From Myxococcota bacterium (lineage in GTDB: Bacteria > Myxococcota_A > Bradymonadia > UBA7976 > UBA1532): a stretch of DNA of 64,000 nucleotides. The translations under genes were made by a program, and so were the position numbers. The notes beneath the pieces were generated by a model. It ran no database searches, was not told the origin of the DNA, and saw nothing but the letters and a program-made list of their open reading frames with translations. Position 1 is the first letter of the stretch. Every line of letters starts with the position of its first letter. Below are positions 10,502-27,205 of the stretch, in pieces. Where the stretch lies: contig CAUJDF010000028.1 in the NCBI GenBank assembly GCA_963169045.1, positions 124,001 through 188,000 on the forward strand, read 5' to 3'.

Positions 10502-13381
10502 GGGGACGGTGATGCGGGCCGTGCCCGTGTTGCCGTGGGCGTCGATCACGGTGACGTCGTGCTCGCCCGGCGCGGGCGCGGGCACCTCGACGCGGGCCGT
10601 GGGCCAGCCGGTGATGGGGGTGGTCGTCTCGGCCCCCCCGGCGTCGCGGCTCGTGACGAGCGGGAAGTCGACGGTGTCGGCGGCGGGCGTGACGCGGCTC
10701 TCGGCGCCGCCGCCGATCGTCACGCGCACCTCGCCCTCGACCGGGCCGCCGAGCATGAGGGCGAACCTGCGCGTGTCGCCGCCGAGGTCGCGATCGGCGT
10801 CGAAGCGCAGCCAGTGGCCCCGGGTCTTCAGCTCGCCGAACGCGCTGCGGCCGTCGTCGGTGCTCGGCCCGTTCGGGTAGTTGACCTTCAGGCGCACCCG
10901 ATCGCCCTCGACGGCGACGTCGCGCACCTGCAGCACGGCCGGCCGCACGGTGAACGGCGCCGAGACGGCCTCGTAGGCCATCGGTTCGCCCCGGGCGTCG
11001 GCCTCGTGGCCGCTCACCGCGATGCGGTACTCGCCCTCGGCCAGCTCGAAGCCGAGCTCCCACTTGAGCGCCCAGCCGTGACCTTCCTCGAAGTCGCCGT
11101 TGTAGACGGTGAGCGTGTCGAACAGCCAGTTGTCGTAGGCGAGACCGCCGGGGCGCTTCGCGCGCTCCCACCCATCGCCGTCGCGCCGCTCGAGGTGGGC
11201 GATCGGCAGGTCGACGCCCGGGTGGCCGCCCGTCCACTCGACCTCGAGCATGTCGCCGCGGCGCACCTCGGTCGGCGGGTCGACGGTGAACGTTCGCGAG
11301 GCGCCGCCGGGCGTCTGCGTGGGCACGACACGGTCGTCGATGCCCTCGAGCTGCGGGAACCACGTCGGCTTGACCTGCGCGTCGAGGACCTCCTTCTCGG
11401 GCGTGAAGAGCTTCTTGGCCAGCTCGAGGCTCTTCTCGACCAGGAAGTCCCCGTTGCGCGCCCCCCAGACGCTCATCTGCGCCTCGTAGCCGCCGTGCCG
11501 CCAGTCCTCCTCCGGCGTGAGGTAGAGCTGGTGGTCCTGCGAGTAGCCGAAGGTCACCGAGGTCACCGTCGCGCCGGCCCCCGCCGCCGCCTCGACGATG
11601 GCCGCCGAGAGGTCGTGGCCGAGCTGCGACACGGGCTCGCCCGGGAGCGTGGTCACGACGAGGTCGCCGAGGCGGAACGCGGTCAGCACCGTCTTGCCGA
11701 ACTGCGAGACCGGGTGGTGCAGGTACGTCTCGAGGTTCAGGCGGCAGTCGATCTCCTCGTCGGAGTAGGGGGCCTCGCTGTGATGCCGCTCGCTGCCGTT
11801 GCACTGGAAGCCGCCCCAGTAGTGGGGCCGCGAGAAGCGCTGACTGCGGAACTCCGAGTCCTCGTATTCCAGGATGTCCCAGCTGAGCGCCACGCGCTGC
11901 GTGAGCACCTCGATCTTCCACTCGGCCGAGGTCTGGATGGTGTCGAACGCGTCACGGTACTTCGGCCACACGCGGTGGCCGACCGCCTGCATCTTCGCCC
12001 AGTCCTCGGCGACGGCGTTGTCGCCGCGGGGGCTCACGTCGCCGGCGTTGCCGTTGACGAACATGACGGGCACGGGGCGGTTCGCGTGCTGCGACAGCTT
12101 CTCGGTCACCACCGTCTCGACGCCGCCCGGCGCGTCGCCCGTCACCCACGGGTGCAGCATGTGCGTGCCGTGCATCGCGATGCGGATCATGCCCGCCAGC
12201 GGACGCCCCTGAAGGTCGTCCACGCGCCACACGAGCATGCGGTCGTCCTTGAAGTCCGGGTTGGCGCCGCGCCGGTCCGAGTGGATGCGACCCTCGGGGT
12301 CGACGTCCTCGACCATCTTCCAGCCGAACTTCGCCGGCTGCATGCTCTGGAGCGCCTGATACGCGGCCCGCGCGAACGAGTCCGCGTAGCGGTGGGCCAT
12401 CTCCGCCGAGTAGTTGTCGTACCCGGCCACGGCGAAGCCCGTGTTGGGCAGCAGGTACCAGTAACGCGCCGGCTGGCTGTGGGAGTGCGTCGCCGACGTC
12501 ACCAGCTTCGAGTGGTAGTTGATCCCGTTCGGGTGCTCCGCGCTCTTCGTCAGCTCCTGCAGGCGCATCGCCGTGAGCGTCAGCAGGTAGTCGGTGGACC
12601 ACGAGAGCGGGATGCGCAGGAAGATCAGCGTGTCCTCGTCGCTCGACAGCACGAGCGCGCGCACGTCCTGCCCCTCGAAGAAGCGGTCGGACCCGCCGAG
12701 CACGCTCGAGTACGGCGTGCGCGGCCCCGGGCGCGCGCCGTAGCCCGCCAACGACACGCCGACGGGGTAGTCGAGCGGCACCCAGCCCACGCCGGCGTAG
12801 AGCTGCCCCGGCTGTCCCAGCGGCGCCGGCGCATCGCCCTTCAGCAGGTCCGTCGGGAGGGGCAGGCACTGGCCGTCGATGCAGTGGCCGTCGGCGGCGC
12901 AGTCGAGGTCGGTGGTGCAGGCCTCGATGCAGCGGCCGTCGTGGCAGACCGATCCCCAGCCGCACTCGACGTGGGTGCGGCACGGGTGCGGGCGCTGGCG
13001 CTCGGTGCCCGCCTTCTCGCCGGCCGTCGTGCACCAGTAGCGCGTGGCGTAGCGCTCGCATGTCTCGCCGTCGGCGCACGGGGCGGGGTCGCCGCCCGGG
13101 CACTCCGTCTGGACGTCGTAGCTGCACGTCCCGTCCACGCAGTCGCCGCCGGGGCAGTCCGCCGGGTAGGTGCAGGGCCCCTCGACGGGAGCGGCGTCGC
13201 TGCCCGCGTCCGGGGCGCCCTGATCCGCGGCGACGGCGCCATCGCCGGCCGGCGCGGCGTCTTCGCGCGGCTTCGACGGGTTCAGCGGCGCGTTGAAATC
13301 GGGATCCGTCGCGACGTCGGGTCCGCACCCGACCAGCGCGAACACGGCCGCGGCCGTCCAGAACGTCCAGAGCCAGCGCAT
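10499..13381 (-). CDS. Neutral/alkaline non-lysosomal ceramidase-like lipoprotein with N-terminal Cys-rich region
   Basis: Signal + lipobox (VFALVGCGPD); Cys-rich CTYPADCPGGDCVDGTC...; ceramidase-like TSATHSHSQPARYW and VPVMFVNGNAGDVSPRGDN. Confidence 0.85.
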   Translation of the reverse strand: MRWLWTFWTAAAVFALVGCGPDVATDPDFNAPLNPSKPREDAAPAGDGAVAADQGAPDAGSDAAPVEGPCTYPADCPGGDCVDGTCSYDVQTECPGGDPAPCADGETCERYATRYWCTTAGEKAGTERQRPHPCRTHVECGWGSVCHDGRCIEACTTDLDCAADGHCIDGQCLPLPTDLLKGDAPAPLGQPGQLYAGVGWVPLDYPVGVSLAGYGARPGPRTPYSSVLGGSDRFFEGQDVRALVLSSDEDTLIFLRIPLSWSTDYLLTLTAMRLQELTKSAEHPNGINYHSKLVTSATHSHSQPARYWYLLPNTGFAVAGYDNYSAEMAHRYADSFARAAYQALQSMQPAKFGWKMVEDVDPEGRIHSDRRGANPDFKDDRMLVWRVDDLQGRPLAGMIRIAMHGTHMLHPWVTGDAPGGVETVVTEKLSQHANRPVPVMFVNGNAGDVSPRGDNAVAEDWAKMQAVGHRVWPKYRDAFDTIQTSAEWKIEVLTQRVALSWDILEYEDSEFRSQRFSRPHYWGGFQCNGSERHHSEAPYSDEEIDCRLNLETYLHHPVSQFGKTVLTAFRLGDLVVTTLPGEPVSQLGHDLSAAIVEAAAGAGATVTSVTFGYSQDHQLYLTPEEDWRHGGYEAQMSVWGARNGDFLVEKSLELAKKLFTPEKEVLDAQVKPTWFPQLEGIDDRVVPTQTPGGASRTFTVDPPTEVRRGDMLEVEWTGGHPGVDLPIAHLERRDGDGWERAKRPGGLAYDNWLFDTLTVYNGDFEEGHGWALKWELGFELAEGEYRIAVSGHEADARGEPMAYEAVSAPFTVRPAVLQVRDVAVEGDRVRLKVNYPNGPSTDDGRSAFGELKTRGHWLRFDADRDLGGDTRRFALMLGGPVEGEVRVTIGGGAESRVTPAADTVDFPLVTSRDAGGAETTTPITGWPTARVEVPAPAPGEHDVTVIDAHGNTGTARITVP

Positions 13382-13568
13382 TCATCCACCCCCGAAGGCT
13401 GCGAGCGCCGGGAATCATAGGCCCACCCCTCGCTCGGGCGCCACCGCGCGCCATCGAGTGCTCGCCGGCGCGCTCTCGGAATCGGCCCCGCGCGCGTCCA
13501 AAAGCGCTGGCGGCGCGCGCCCGAGATGGGCGACTCTCCGTCCCGATGGCCGCCGAGGACCCACGGAC

Positions 13569-15167
13569 ATGAGCGAAATGGCGCATGTTTCCGGCGAAGC
13601 GCCGACCTTCCCCGAGCGCTTCAACCTGGCCGACTACTTCCTGTTCGACCGCCTCGCCGAGGGGAGCGGCGGGCGGACGGCGATCCGCTTCGGCGATCGC
13701 GCCTGGACGTACGCCGAGGTCGCCGACCGGGCGCGCCGGCTCGCGGCGACGCTTCTGCGGGCCGGCCTCGCGCCCGGCGACCGCGTCTACATCGTGCTGC
13801 CGGACGTGCCCCCGTTCGCGTGGGCCTTCTTCGGCGCGCTGCGGGCCGGCGGCGTGGTGGCGATGGGCAACCCGCTCGCGCCGGTGGACGACCTGGCCTA
13901 CGTGGTGGCGTACGTCCGGCCGCGGGTGGTGATCACCACGCCCGACGTGGCGGCGAAGGTGATGCCGCGGGCACCGGGACCGCAGTGGTGGGTCGCGGCC
14001 GACGCGGGCACGTTCGACGACCCCGAGGCGGCGGTCGTGCCGCCGGCGGGGGCGCGCTGCCTCGCCTCGCTGCTGGCTGCGGCCTCCACGGACGCGGAAC
14101 CGCCGCCCACGCACCGCGATCAGCCGGCCATCTGGCTGTTCACGAGCGGCAGCACCGGGCGCCCCAAGGCGGCGATGCACTGCCACCGCGACTTCGCGTT
14201 CAACTGCGAGGTGTACGCGAAGCGCACGATCGGCTACCGCCCCGACGACGTGTGCATCAGCGTGCCGCGCCTGTTCTTCGGGTACGCGACGGGCACGAAC
14301 CTGATGTTCCCCTTCGCGGTGGGCGCGTGCGCCGCCCTGTTCTCGGAGAAGCCGACGGCGGAGCGCATCGCCTGGGCGGTGAAGCACTACGGCGCGACGG
14401 CGCTCACGAACGTGCCGACGCTGATCGCGCGGCTGCTCGAGCTCGACCAGGAGCAGGCGCTCGACCTCTCGCCGCTGCGCTGGTGCCTCAGCGCCGGCGA
14501 GGCGTTGCCGCCGGCGCTGCTCGAGCGCTGGCTGTCGCGCTTCGAGGTGCCCGTGTACGACGGCATCGGCAGCGCGGAGATGTTCCACATCTACCTGACG
14601 AACCGGCCCGGCGACGTGCGCCCCGGATCGCTCGGCAAGCCGGTCGAAGGCTACGAGCTCGCCATCCTGCCGCAGGACGCGCGCGGCCCCGGCGCGACGC
14701 CGGTGGCGCCGGGCGAGACGGGCGTGCTCTGGGTGCGCGGCGACAGCGTCGCCGCCGGCTACTGGCTCGACCGCGACAAGTCGTGGGCCACCTTCCACGG
14801 CCATTGGTGCCGGACGGGCGACCTCTTCCGGGTCGACGAGCGCGGCGACTACTGGTTCTGCGGGCGCGCCGACCAGATGCTCAAGGTCGGCGGCCAGTGG
14901 GTGAGCCCCATCGAGGTCGAGGCGTGCCTCGCCGGGCACCCGGCGGTGGTCGAGGCGGCGGTGGTCGGCGTCGAGCGCGACGGCCTCACGCTCACCCGCG
15001 CCTACGTCGAGGCGCGCGAGCCGGCCACGCCGGCGCTCGCCGCGGACCTGCAGACGTGGGTGAAGGCGAAGCTCGCCCGCTACAAGTACCCGCGCGAGGT
15101 GGTGTTCGTGGACGCGCTGCCCCGCAACGACCGCGGCAAGGTCGACAAGAAGGCGCTCGGTGACTGA
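13569..15167 (+). CDS. Benzoate-CoA ligase family AMP-forming acyl-CoA synthetase
   Basis: IWLFTSGSTGRPKAAMHCHRDFAFNCEVYAKRTIGYRPDDVCISVPRLFFGYATGTNLMFPFAVGA...CLSAGEALPPALLERW...GIGSAEMFHIYLTNRPGDVRPGSLGKPVEGYE. Confidence 0.93.
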   Translation: MSEMAHVSGEAPTFPERFNLADYFLFDRLAEGSGGRTAIRFGDRAWTYAEVADRARRLAATLLRAGLAPGDRVYIVLPDVPPFAWAFFGALRAGGVVAMGNPLAPVDDLAYVVAYVRPRVVITTPDVAAKVMPRAPGPQWWVAADAGTFDDPEAAVVPPAGARCLASLLAAASTDAEPPPTHRDQPAIWLFTSGSTGRPKAAMHCHRDFAFNCEVYAKRTIGYRPDDVCISVPRLFFGYATGTNLMFPFAVGACAALFSEKPTAERIAWAVKHYGATALTNVPTLIARLLELDQEQALDLSPLRWCLSAGEALPPALLERWLSRFEVPVYDGIGSAEMFHIYLTNRPGDVRPGSLGKPVEGYELAILPQDARGPGATPVAPGETGVLWVRGDSVAAGYWLDRDKSWATFHGHWCRTGDLFRVDERGDYWFCGRADQMLKVGGQWVSPIEVEACLAGHPAVVEAAVVGVERDGLTLTRAYVEAREPATPALAADLQTWVKAKLARYKYPREVVFVDALPRNDRGKVDKKALGD

Positions 15168-15903
15168 GCCCCACCTCTCGCTCGGCGACTTCTCGACGAC
15201 GCGGCTCGCGGACTTTCTCGCCACGGCGGCGCGGCCCGTGGTCCTGTGGCCGGTGGGCTGCGTCGAACCCCACGGACCGCACCTGCCGCTCGCGACCGAC
15301 ACGATCCTCGCCGAGGAGAACGCGGTGCGCGCCGCGCGGGCGCTGCGGGCGCGCGGCGTGGGCGCGGTCGTGGCGCCGCCGCTGGCCTACGGCGCGGTGG
15401 TCTGCGCCCAGGGCTTCGCCGGGGCGGTGAGCGCGCCGGCCGAGGCGCTCGCGGGGGTGGTCGCGGCGGCGGCGGCGGCGTTCCGGGCGCAGGGGTTCGC
15501 GCGCGTCTGCCTGGTGAACCACCACCTCGACCCGGCCCACCTGGCCTGGCTGGCGTCGCTGCGGGACGTGCTCGTGCCGCAGGTCGTCTCGCGGCGGTGG
15601 GGCGCGCGGCTCGGGGCCGAGTTCCGGTCCGGGGCGTGCCACGCCGGGCGCTACGAGACGTCGCTGATGCTGGCCGCGCGCCCCGCGCTCGTCGATGTGG
15701 CGGCGGCGCGGCGCCTGCCAGCGCTGACGGCGTCTCTGAGCGAAGGCTTCCGCGCCGGGCGGCGCACGTTCACCGAGTGCGGCCTGCCGGACGCGTACAC
15801 GGGCGACCCGGCGGCGGCGACGGCGACCGAGGGTGAGGATCTGTACGCGGTGCTGACCGAGATGGTCGTCACCGAGGTCTGCGAGTCCCTGGGAGAGGTG
15901 TGA
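15160..15903 (+). CDS. Creatininase family protein (divergent)
   Basis: GTG start overlapping ligase stop; LWPVGCVEPHGPHLPLATDTILAEENAVRAARAL N-terminal creatininase signature; CHAGRYETSLMLAARPALV. Confidence 0.82.
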   Translation: MTEPHLSLGDFSTTRLADFLATAARPVVLWPVGCVEPHGPHLPLATDTILAEENAVRAARALRARGVGAVVAPPLAYGAVVCAQGFAGAVSAPAEALAGVVAAAAAAFRAQGFARVCLVNHHLDPAHLAWLASLRDVLVPQVVSRRWGARLGAEFRSGACHAGRYETSLMLAARPALVDVAAARRLPALTASLSEGFRAGRRTFTECGLPDAYTGDPAAATATEGEDLYAVLTEMVVTEVCESLGEV

Positions 15904-17081
15904 TGGAACCGGCTGCCTTGTTGGACCAGTTCGCGATCGAGTCGCTGTGGACGGAAGAGCAGCGCATGGTGCGCGACGCGGTGCGGGCGTTCTCGCGGCG
16001 CACATACGAGCCGCGGGTGCGCCAGTGCTTCCGCGACGAGGTGTTTCCCGACGATCTCGTCCCGCAGATCGGGGCGCTGGGCGTGCTCGGCGCGAACCTG
16101 CAGGGATACGGCTGCGCGGGCATGGACTCGACGTCCTACGGGCTCGCGATGCGCGAGCTCGAGTATGTCGACAGCGGCCTGCGCAGCTTCGCCAGCGTGC
16201 AGGGCGCCCTCGTGATGTACCCGATCCACGCCTACGGCAGCGAGGCGCAGAAGACGCGCTTTTTGCCGTCCATGGCCCGCGGCGAGGTGATCGGCTGCTT
16301 CGGCCTGACGGAGCCGGGGAGCGGCAGCGATCCGGCGTCGATGCGGACGCGGGCGCGGCGCGTCGACGGCGGGTACGTGCTCGACGGCGCCAAGATGTGG
16401 ATCACGAACAGCCCCATCGCTCAGGTGGCGCTCGTCTGGGCCAAGGTGGGCGACGGCGACCACACGTCGGTGCGCGGCTTCCTCGTGGAGCGGTCGTTCG
16501 ACGGCGTGCAGATGCCGAAGATCAGCCACAAGCTGAGCCTGCGCGCCTCGTGGACGGGCGAGATCGTCCTCGAGAAGTGCTTCGTGCCCGACGACAACGT
16601 CCTGCCGGGCGTCGAGGGCATGAAGGGGCCGCTGAGCTGCCTGACGCAGGCCCGGTTCGGCATCGCGTGGGGCGTGCTCGGCGCGGCGCTGTGCTGTTAC
16701 GAGACCGCGCTCCGGTACGCCCGCGAGCGCAAGCAGTTCGACACCCCGATCGGCGCGTTCCAGCTCACGCAGGAGAAGCTGGTGGAGATGGCGGCGAAGA
16801 TCGTGCAGGGCCACCTGCTGGTCCACCACCTCGCCGCGCTGAAGGAGGCCGGCCGGCTCACGCCCACGCAGGTGTCGCTCGCCAAGCGCGAGAACTGCCG
16901 CGCCGCCCTCGAGATCGCGCGCAGCGCCCGCAGCGTGCTCGGCGGCGCCGGCATCCTCGACGACGTCCCCATCCAGCGGCACAGCATGAACCTCGAGAGC
17001 GTCTTCACCTACGAGGGCACGCACGAGGTGCACACGCTGGCGATCGGCCGCGCGCTCACCGGGCTCGACGCGTTTCGCTGA
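15903..17081 (+). CDS. Acyl-CoA dehydrogenase, glutaryl-CoA dehydrogenase-like
   Basis: CFGLTEPGSGSDPASMRTRA...GAKMWITNSPIAQVALVWAKV...LTQARFGIAWGVLGAALCCYETALRYARERKQFDTPIGAFQLTQEKL...FTYEGTHEVHTLAIGRALTG. Confidence 0.93.
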   Translation: MEPAALLDQFAIESLWTEEQRMVRDAVRAFSRRTYEPRVRQCFRDEVFPDDLVPQIGALGVLGANLQGYGCAGMDSTSYGLAMRELEYVDSGLRSFASVQGALVMYPIHAYGSEAQKTRFLPSMARGEVIGCFGLTEPGSGSDPASMRTRARRVDGGYVLDGAKMWITNSPIAQVALVWAKVGDGDHTSVRGFLVERSFDGVQMPKISHKLSLRASWTGEIVLEKCFVPDDNVLPGVEGMKGPLSCLTQARFGIAWGVLGAALCCYETALRYARERKQFDTPIGAFQLTQEKLVEMAAKIVQGHLLVHHLAALKEAGRLTPTQVSLAKRENCRAALEIARSARSVLGGAGILDDVPIQRHSMNLESVFTYEGTHEVHTLAIGRALTGLDAFR

Positions 17082-17990
17082 TCACAGGCCGGCGAGGACG
17101 GCGCGGACCTCGGCGGCGTGCTCGCCGTGGGGGTGGTGCGCGAGGTAGGCGCGGAAGGCTTCGCGAGCGCCGTCCAGGTCGCGGCGGCTCTCGAGGACGG
17201 TGCCGAGGACGAGCAGGGCCTCGGCGTGGCCCGGCTCGGCGGCGCGGGCGCGACGCAGGGCCGCGACGGCGGCGGCGTCGCGGCCGAGCTCGAACCAGGC
17301 GCGGCCGAGGGCGGCGTCGACGGCGGCCGAGCGCGGGAGCGCCTCGAGCAGCTTCACCGCGCCCTCGTAGTCGCGGCGGTCGAGCGCCTCGCGGGCCCGG
17401 GCGAGCGCCGGATCGGCCTGCGCGGCGTCGGCGGCGGCGAACGCGGCGAGCTTGCGGCCGAGCCACGGCGAGTCGACGGCGGCGGGCGACGGGCGCGGCG
17501 GCTCGGCGGCGTCCGTGGCGGGGTTGCTCGGGGCGGAGGCGGCGGCCACGAAAGCGGGCGCGGTCGTGCTCCCCGGAGCAGCGGTCGTGCTCCCCGGCGC
17601 AGCGTTCAAGCTCCCCGGCGCAGCGTGCGTGCTCCCCGGAGCAGCGTTCAAGCTCCCCGGAGCAGCGGTCGTGCTCCCCGGCGCTGCGGTCGTCTTCGCC
17701 GAGGCCAGGGCAGCCGCGGCGGGCGCGGCCGCCGCCGGACGGGCCGGCGCCTCGCTCGCCGCGACCTCGGCCATCGGCGCCTCGGGCCGCGCGCGGACGA
17801 GCGCGAACCCGAGGACGAGCGCCGCGACGAGGATGCCGCCGAAGATGCGCAGAAGCATCCGCTCGCCCGGCGGGTTGGCGAAGATGTCGGTGAAGTGCTG
17901 GGCGCGCTCCGCGACGTCCTGCGCGCCGAAGAAGTCCAGCTCCGCCGCGTTCGGCGCCGGCCGCGCGGCCGGCTCTCGTCGGTCGGTCAT
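17082..17990 (-). CDS. Membrane-anchored TPR-type protein with (AAPGSTT)n tandem repeat
   Basis: Single TM (RMLLRIFGGILVAALVLGFALV); heptapeptide repeats; C-terminal TPR-like LEALPRSAAVDAALGRAWFELGRDAAAVAALRRARAAEPGHAEALLVLGTVLESRRDLDGAREAFRAYLAHHP. Confidence 0.82.
   Translation of the reverse strand: MTDRREPAARPAPNAAELDFFGAQDVAERAQHFTDIFANPPGERMLLRIFGGILVAALVLGFALVRARPEAPMAEVAASEAPARPAAAAPAAAALASAKTTAAPGSTTAAPGSLNAAPGSTHAAPGSLNAAPGSTTAAPGSTTAPAFVAAASAPSNPATDAAEPPRPSPAAVDSPWLGRKLAAFAAADAAQADPALARAREALDRRDYEGAVKLLEALPRSAAVDAALGRAWFELGRDAAAVAALRRARAAEPGHAEALLVLGTVLESRRDLDGAREAFRAYLAHHPHGEHAAEVRAVLAGL
17566..17691. repeat. Six tandem 21-bp repeats inside a CDS
   Basis: Units gtgctccccggagcagcggtc / gtgctccccggcgcagcgttc / aagctccccggcgcagcgtgc ... 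period 21 bp, in frame. Confidence 0.9.
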
Positions 17991-18102
17991 GCCATCGTCT
18001 CCGAGCCCTCCACCCTGCCTTGGACGCCGCGACCCCGCCAATCTGTCACGAATTTCGTGCGCCGCCATCGATTCGGGGCCGGTCGTGGCGGAGAATCCGG
18101 GC

Positions 18103-18633
18103 ATGCAGACGACGCGCAGACGCACGGTGGCGGTGTGCGGCAGCGGGGCCGCCGACACCCCGCCCGCGGTGCTCGAGGTCGCGTTCGCGGTGGGCCGTGC
18201 GCTGGTCGACGCCGGCTTCCGCGTGGCCTGCGGTGGCCTCGGCGGCGTGATGACCGCCGTCTGCCGCGGCGCCCGCGCCAGCGACCGTTGGACCGAGGGC
18301 ACGACGCTCGGCATCGTGCCGACCTACGACGCGTCGACGGCCAATCCGTACGTCGACGTCGTCGTCGCCAGCGGCCTCGGCCTCGCGCGCAACGTGGTGC
18401 TCGTCGCCAGCGCCGACGCCGTCGTCGCCATCGGAGGCGGCAGCGGCACCCTCGCCGAGATCGCGCTCGCCTGGCAGCTCGGCAAGCCCGTCGTCGCCCT
18501 CGATGTGGGCTTCGGTTGGAGCCACGAGCTGGCCGGTCGCGCCATCGACGACCGCCGCCCCGACACGCTGCGCCGCGCCTCGACGCCCGAGGCCGCCGTC
18601 GCCGCCGTCCGCGCGGCGCTCGACGCCCCCTGA
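18103..18633 (+). CDS. TIGR00725/LOG-like family protein
   Basis: VAVCGSGAADTPPAVLEVAFAVGRALVDAGFRVACGGLGGVMTAVCRGA...ADAVVAIGGGSGTLAEIALAWQLGKPVVAL. Confidence 0.88.
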   Translation: MQTTRRRTVAVCGSGAADTPPAVLEVAFAVGRALVDAGFRVACGGLGGVMTAVCRGARASDRWTEGTTLGIVPTYDASTANPYVDVVVASGLGLARNVVLVASADAVVAIGGGSGTLAEIALAWQLGKPVVALDVGFGWSHELAGRAIDDRRPDTLRRASTPEAAVAAVRAALDAP

Positions 18634-18648
18634 GCCGCCGCAGTGCCC

Positions 18649-18675
18649 ACCTCCTGCGCCTCCGGGCCAGGAGGC
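18649..18675. terminator. Short hairpin between convergent genes (possible terminator)
   Basis: cctcctg (18650-18656) / caggagg (18668-18674), 7-bp stem and 11-nt loop, located between convergent 3' ends; no clear T-tract. Confidence 0.35.
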
Positions 18676-18782
18676 AGCGCGGCGACCGACTCGCAGGAGC
18701 AAGCTGCGGCGAGGCCGGAGCGAAGGGGGATTCACTCCCGCGTAGCGAGAGCCCGAGGGCAGGCGCCCGAGGGCGGGGCCGA

Positions 18783-19301
18783 TCAGGTGTCGTCGGGACC
18801 GTCCTGCCAGCTCGAGAACAGGTAGGGGAAGTCGGCGCCGCGCTCGAGGTCGTCGACCTCCATCATCTGGACGATCTGCTCGAGCGCTTCGTCGATGCGG
18901 GCCTGCTGCTCGTCGCCGAGGCGGCCGAGCGCCGCGGCGAAGCGCTCGTGGAGCGGCGACGGCGCCGTGCGCACGACGGTGCGGCCGTCCTCGGTCAGGC
19001 GGACGATCACGCGGCGGCGGTCCTCTTCGCTCCGCTCCCGGCTGACGAGCCCGCGGGCGCTGAGGCGGTCGAGGATGCCCGTGACGGTGGCCTGGCTGAG
19101 GTGGATGGTGCGGGCGAGCTGCCCGGGCGTGCTCTCCCCGCCCTCGCGCATCAACTCTCGCAGGCAGACGAGCTGTGGGGCGGTGAGCCGGTAGCGCGTG
19201 GCCAGCTGCCGGCTGTGCAGGTCGATGGCGCGCGTGATGCGTCGGAGCGACCGCAGGACGCTCTCTTCATATGCGCTGGTGCGAACGGGGCTCGTCGACA
19301 T
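18783..19301 (-). CDS. MarR family transcriptional regulator
   Basis: LTAPQLVCLRELMREGGESTPGQLARTIHLSQATVTGILDRLSARGLVSRERSEEDRRRVIVRLTEDGR. Confidence 0.95.
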   Translation of the reverse strand: MSTSPVRTSAYEESVLRSLRRITRAIDLHSRQLATRYRLTAPQLVCLRELMREGGESTPGQLARTIHLSQATVTGILDRLSARGLVSRERSEEDRRRVIVRLTEDGRTVVRTAPSPLHERFAAALGRLGDEQQARIDEALEQIVQMMEVDDLERGADFPYLFSSWQDGPDDT

Positions 19302-19404
19302 GTCGTGCGCCGGCCGCTGCGCGTCGGTCCGCGCCGGCCGCCTTTCGTTGTCATTGCCGCGCGCCGGGCAGGATAGCGCATTCGAGGGCGGCGGGGACAC
19401 GTCG

Positions 19405-26793
<7,389 letters not shown>

Positions 26794-26914
26794 CTCGCGC
26801 CTCCGCCCTACGACGGACTGGAATGTTACGGACGCGGCGGAATGAACACCACTCCGAGCGGGCGCCTGCGGAGTCCGCGGCTCGGCGGCGCGCTCTTCGT
26901 TGAGGGAGGCGTCG

Positions 26915-27205
26915 ATGAACATCCTCGCGGTGGTGTCGCTGTTCTGGGCGCCGTCGGTGACGGCCGAGCCGTGGTCGGTCGAAGCGTGCGCCCTCGAGAT
27001 CGCGTGCTGTACGAACGACACGGACTGCAGCGGCGCGCTGCTCGACTGCCTGGCGGCGCCGGACGGGCGCCCGCTGCGCGGCGCGACGCTCGCGAACCGG
27101 ATGCAGGCGCTCGGCTCGGCGATCGACGCCGTGCGGCGGTCCGGCCCGCCGTGCGTCGGCCCGTCGCGCGGCGTCGCGCGTCACAGCGGCGGGCGTTCAG
27201 ATTGA
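26915..27205 (+). CDS. Small exported Cys-containing hypothetical protein
   Basis: Upstream gagggagg RBS; MNILAVVSLFWAPSVTAEPWSVEACALEIACCTNDTDCSGALLDC; divergent from the Rhs gene. Confidence 0.5.
   Translation: MNILAVVSLFWAPSVTAEPWSVEACALEIACCTNDTDCSGALLDCLAAPDGRPLRGATLANRMQALGSAIDAVRRSGPPCVGPSRGVARHSGGRSD

Noticed and set aside
10181-13420. 1,079-aa plus-strand ORF antisense to the ceramidase-like gene
   Set aside because: No signal peptide or domain motifs; the opposite strand encodes a recognisable ceramidase-like lipoprotein across the same span.
11952-15302. 1,116-aa minus-strand ORF antisense to the CoA ligase
   Set aside because: Shadow frame spanning two real divergent genes; composition typical of GC-driven artefact.
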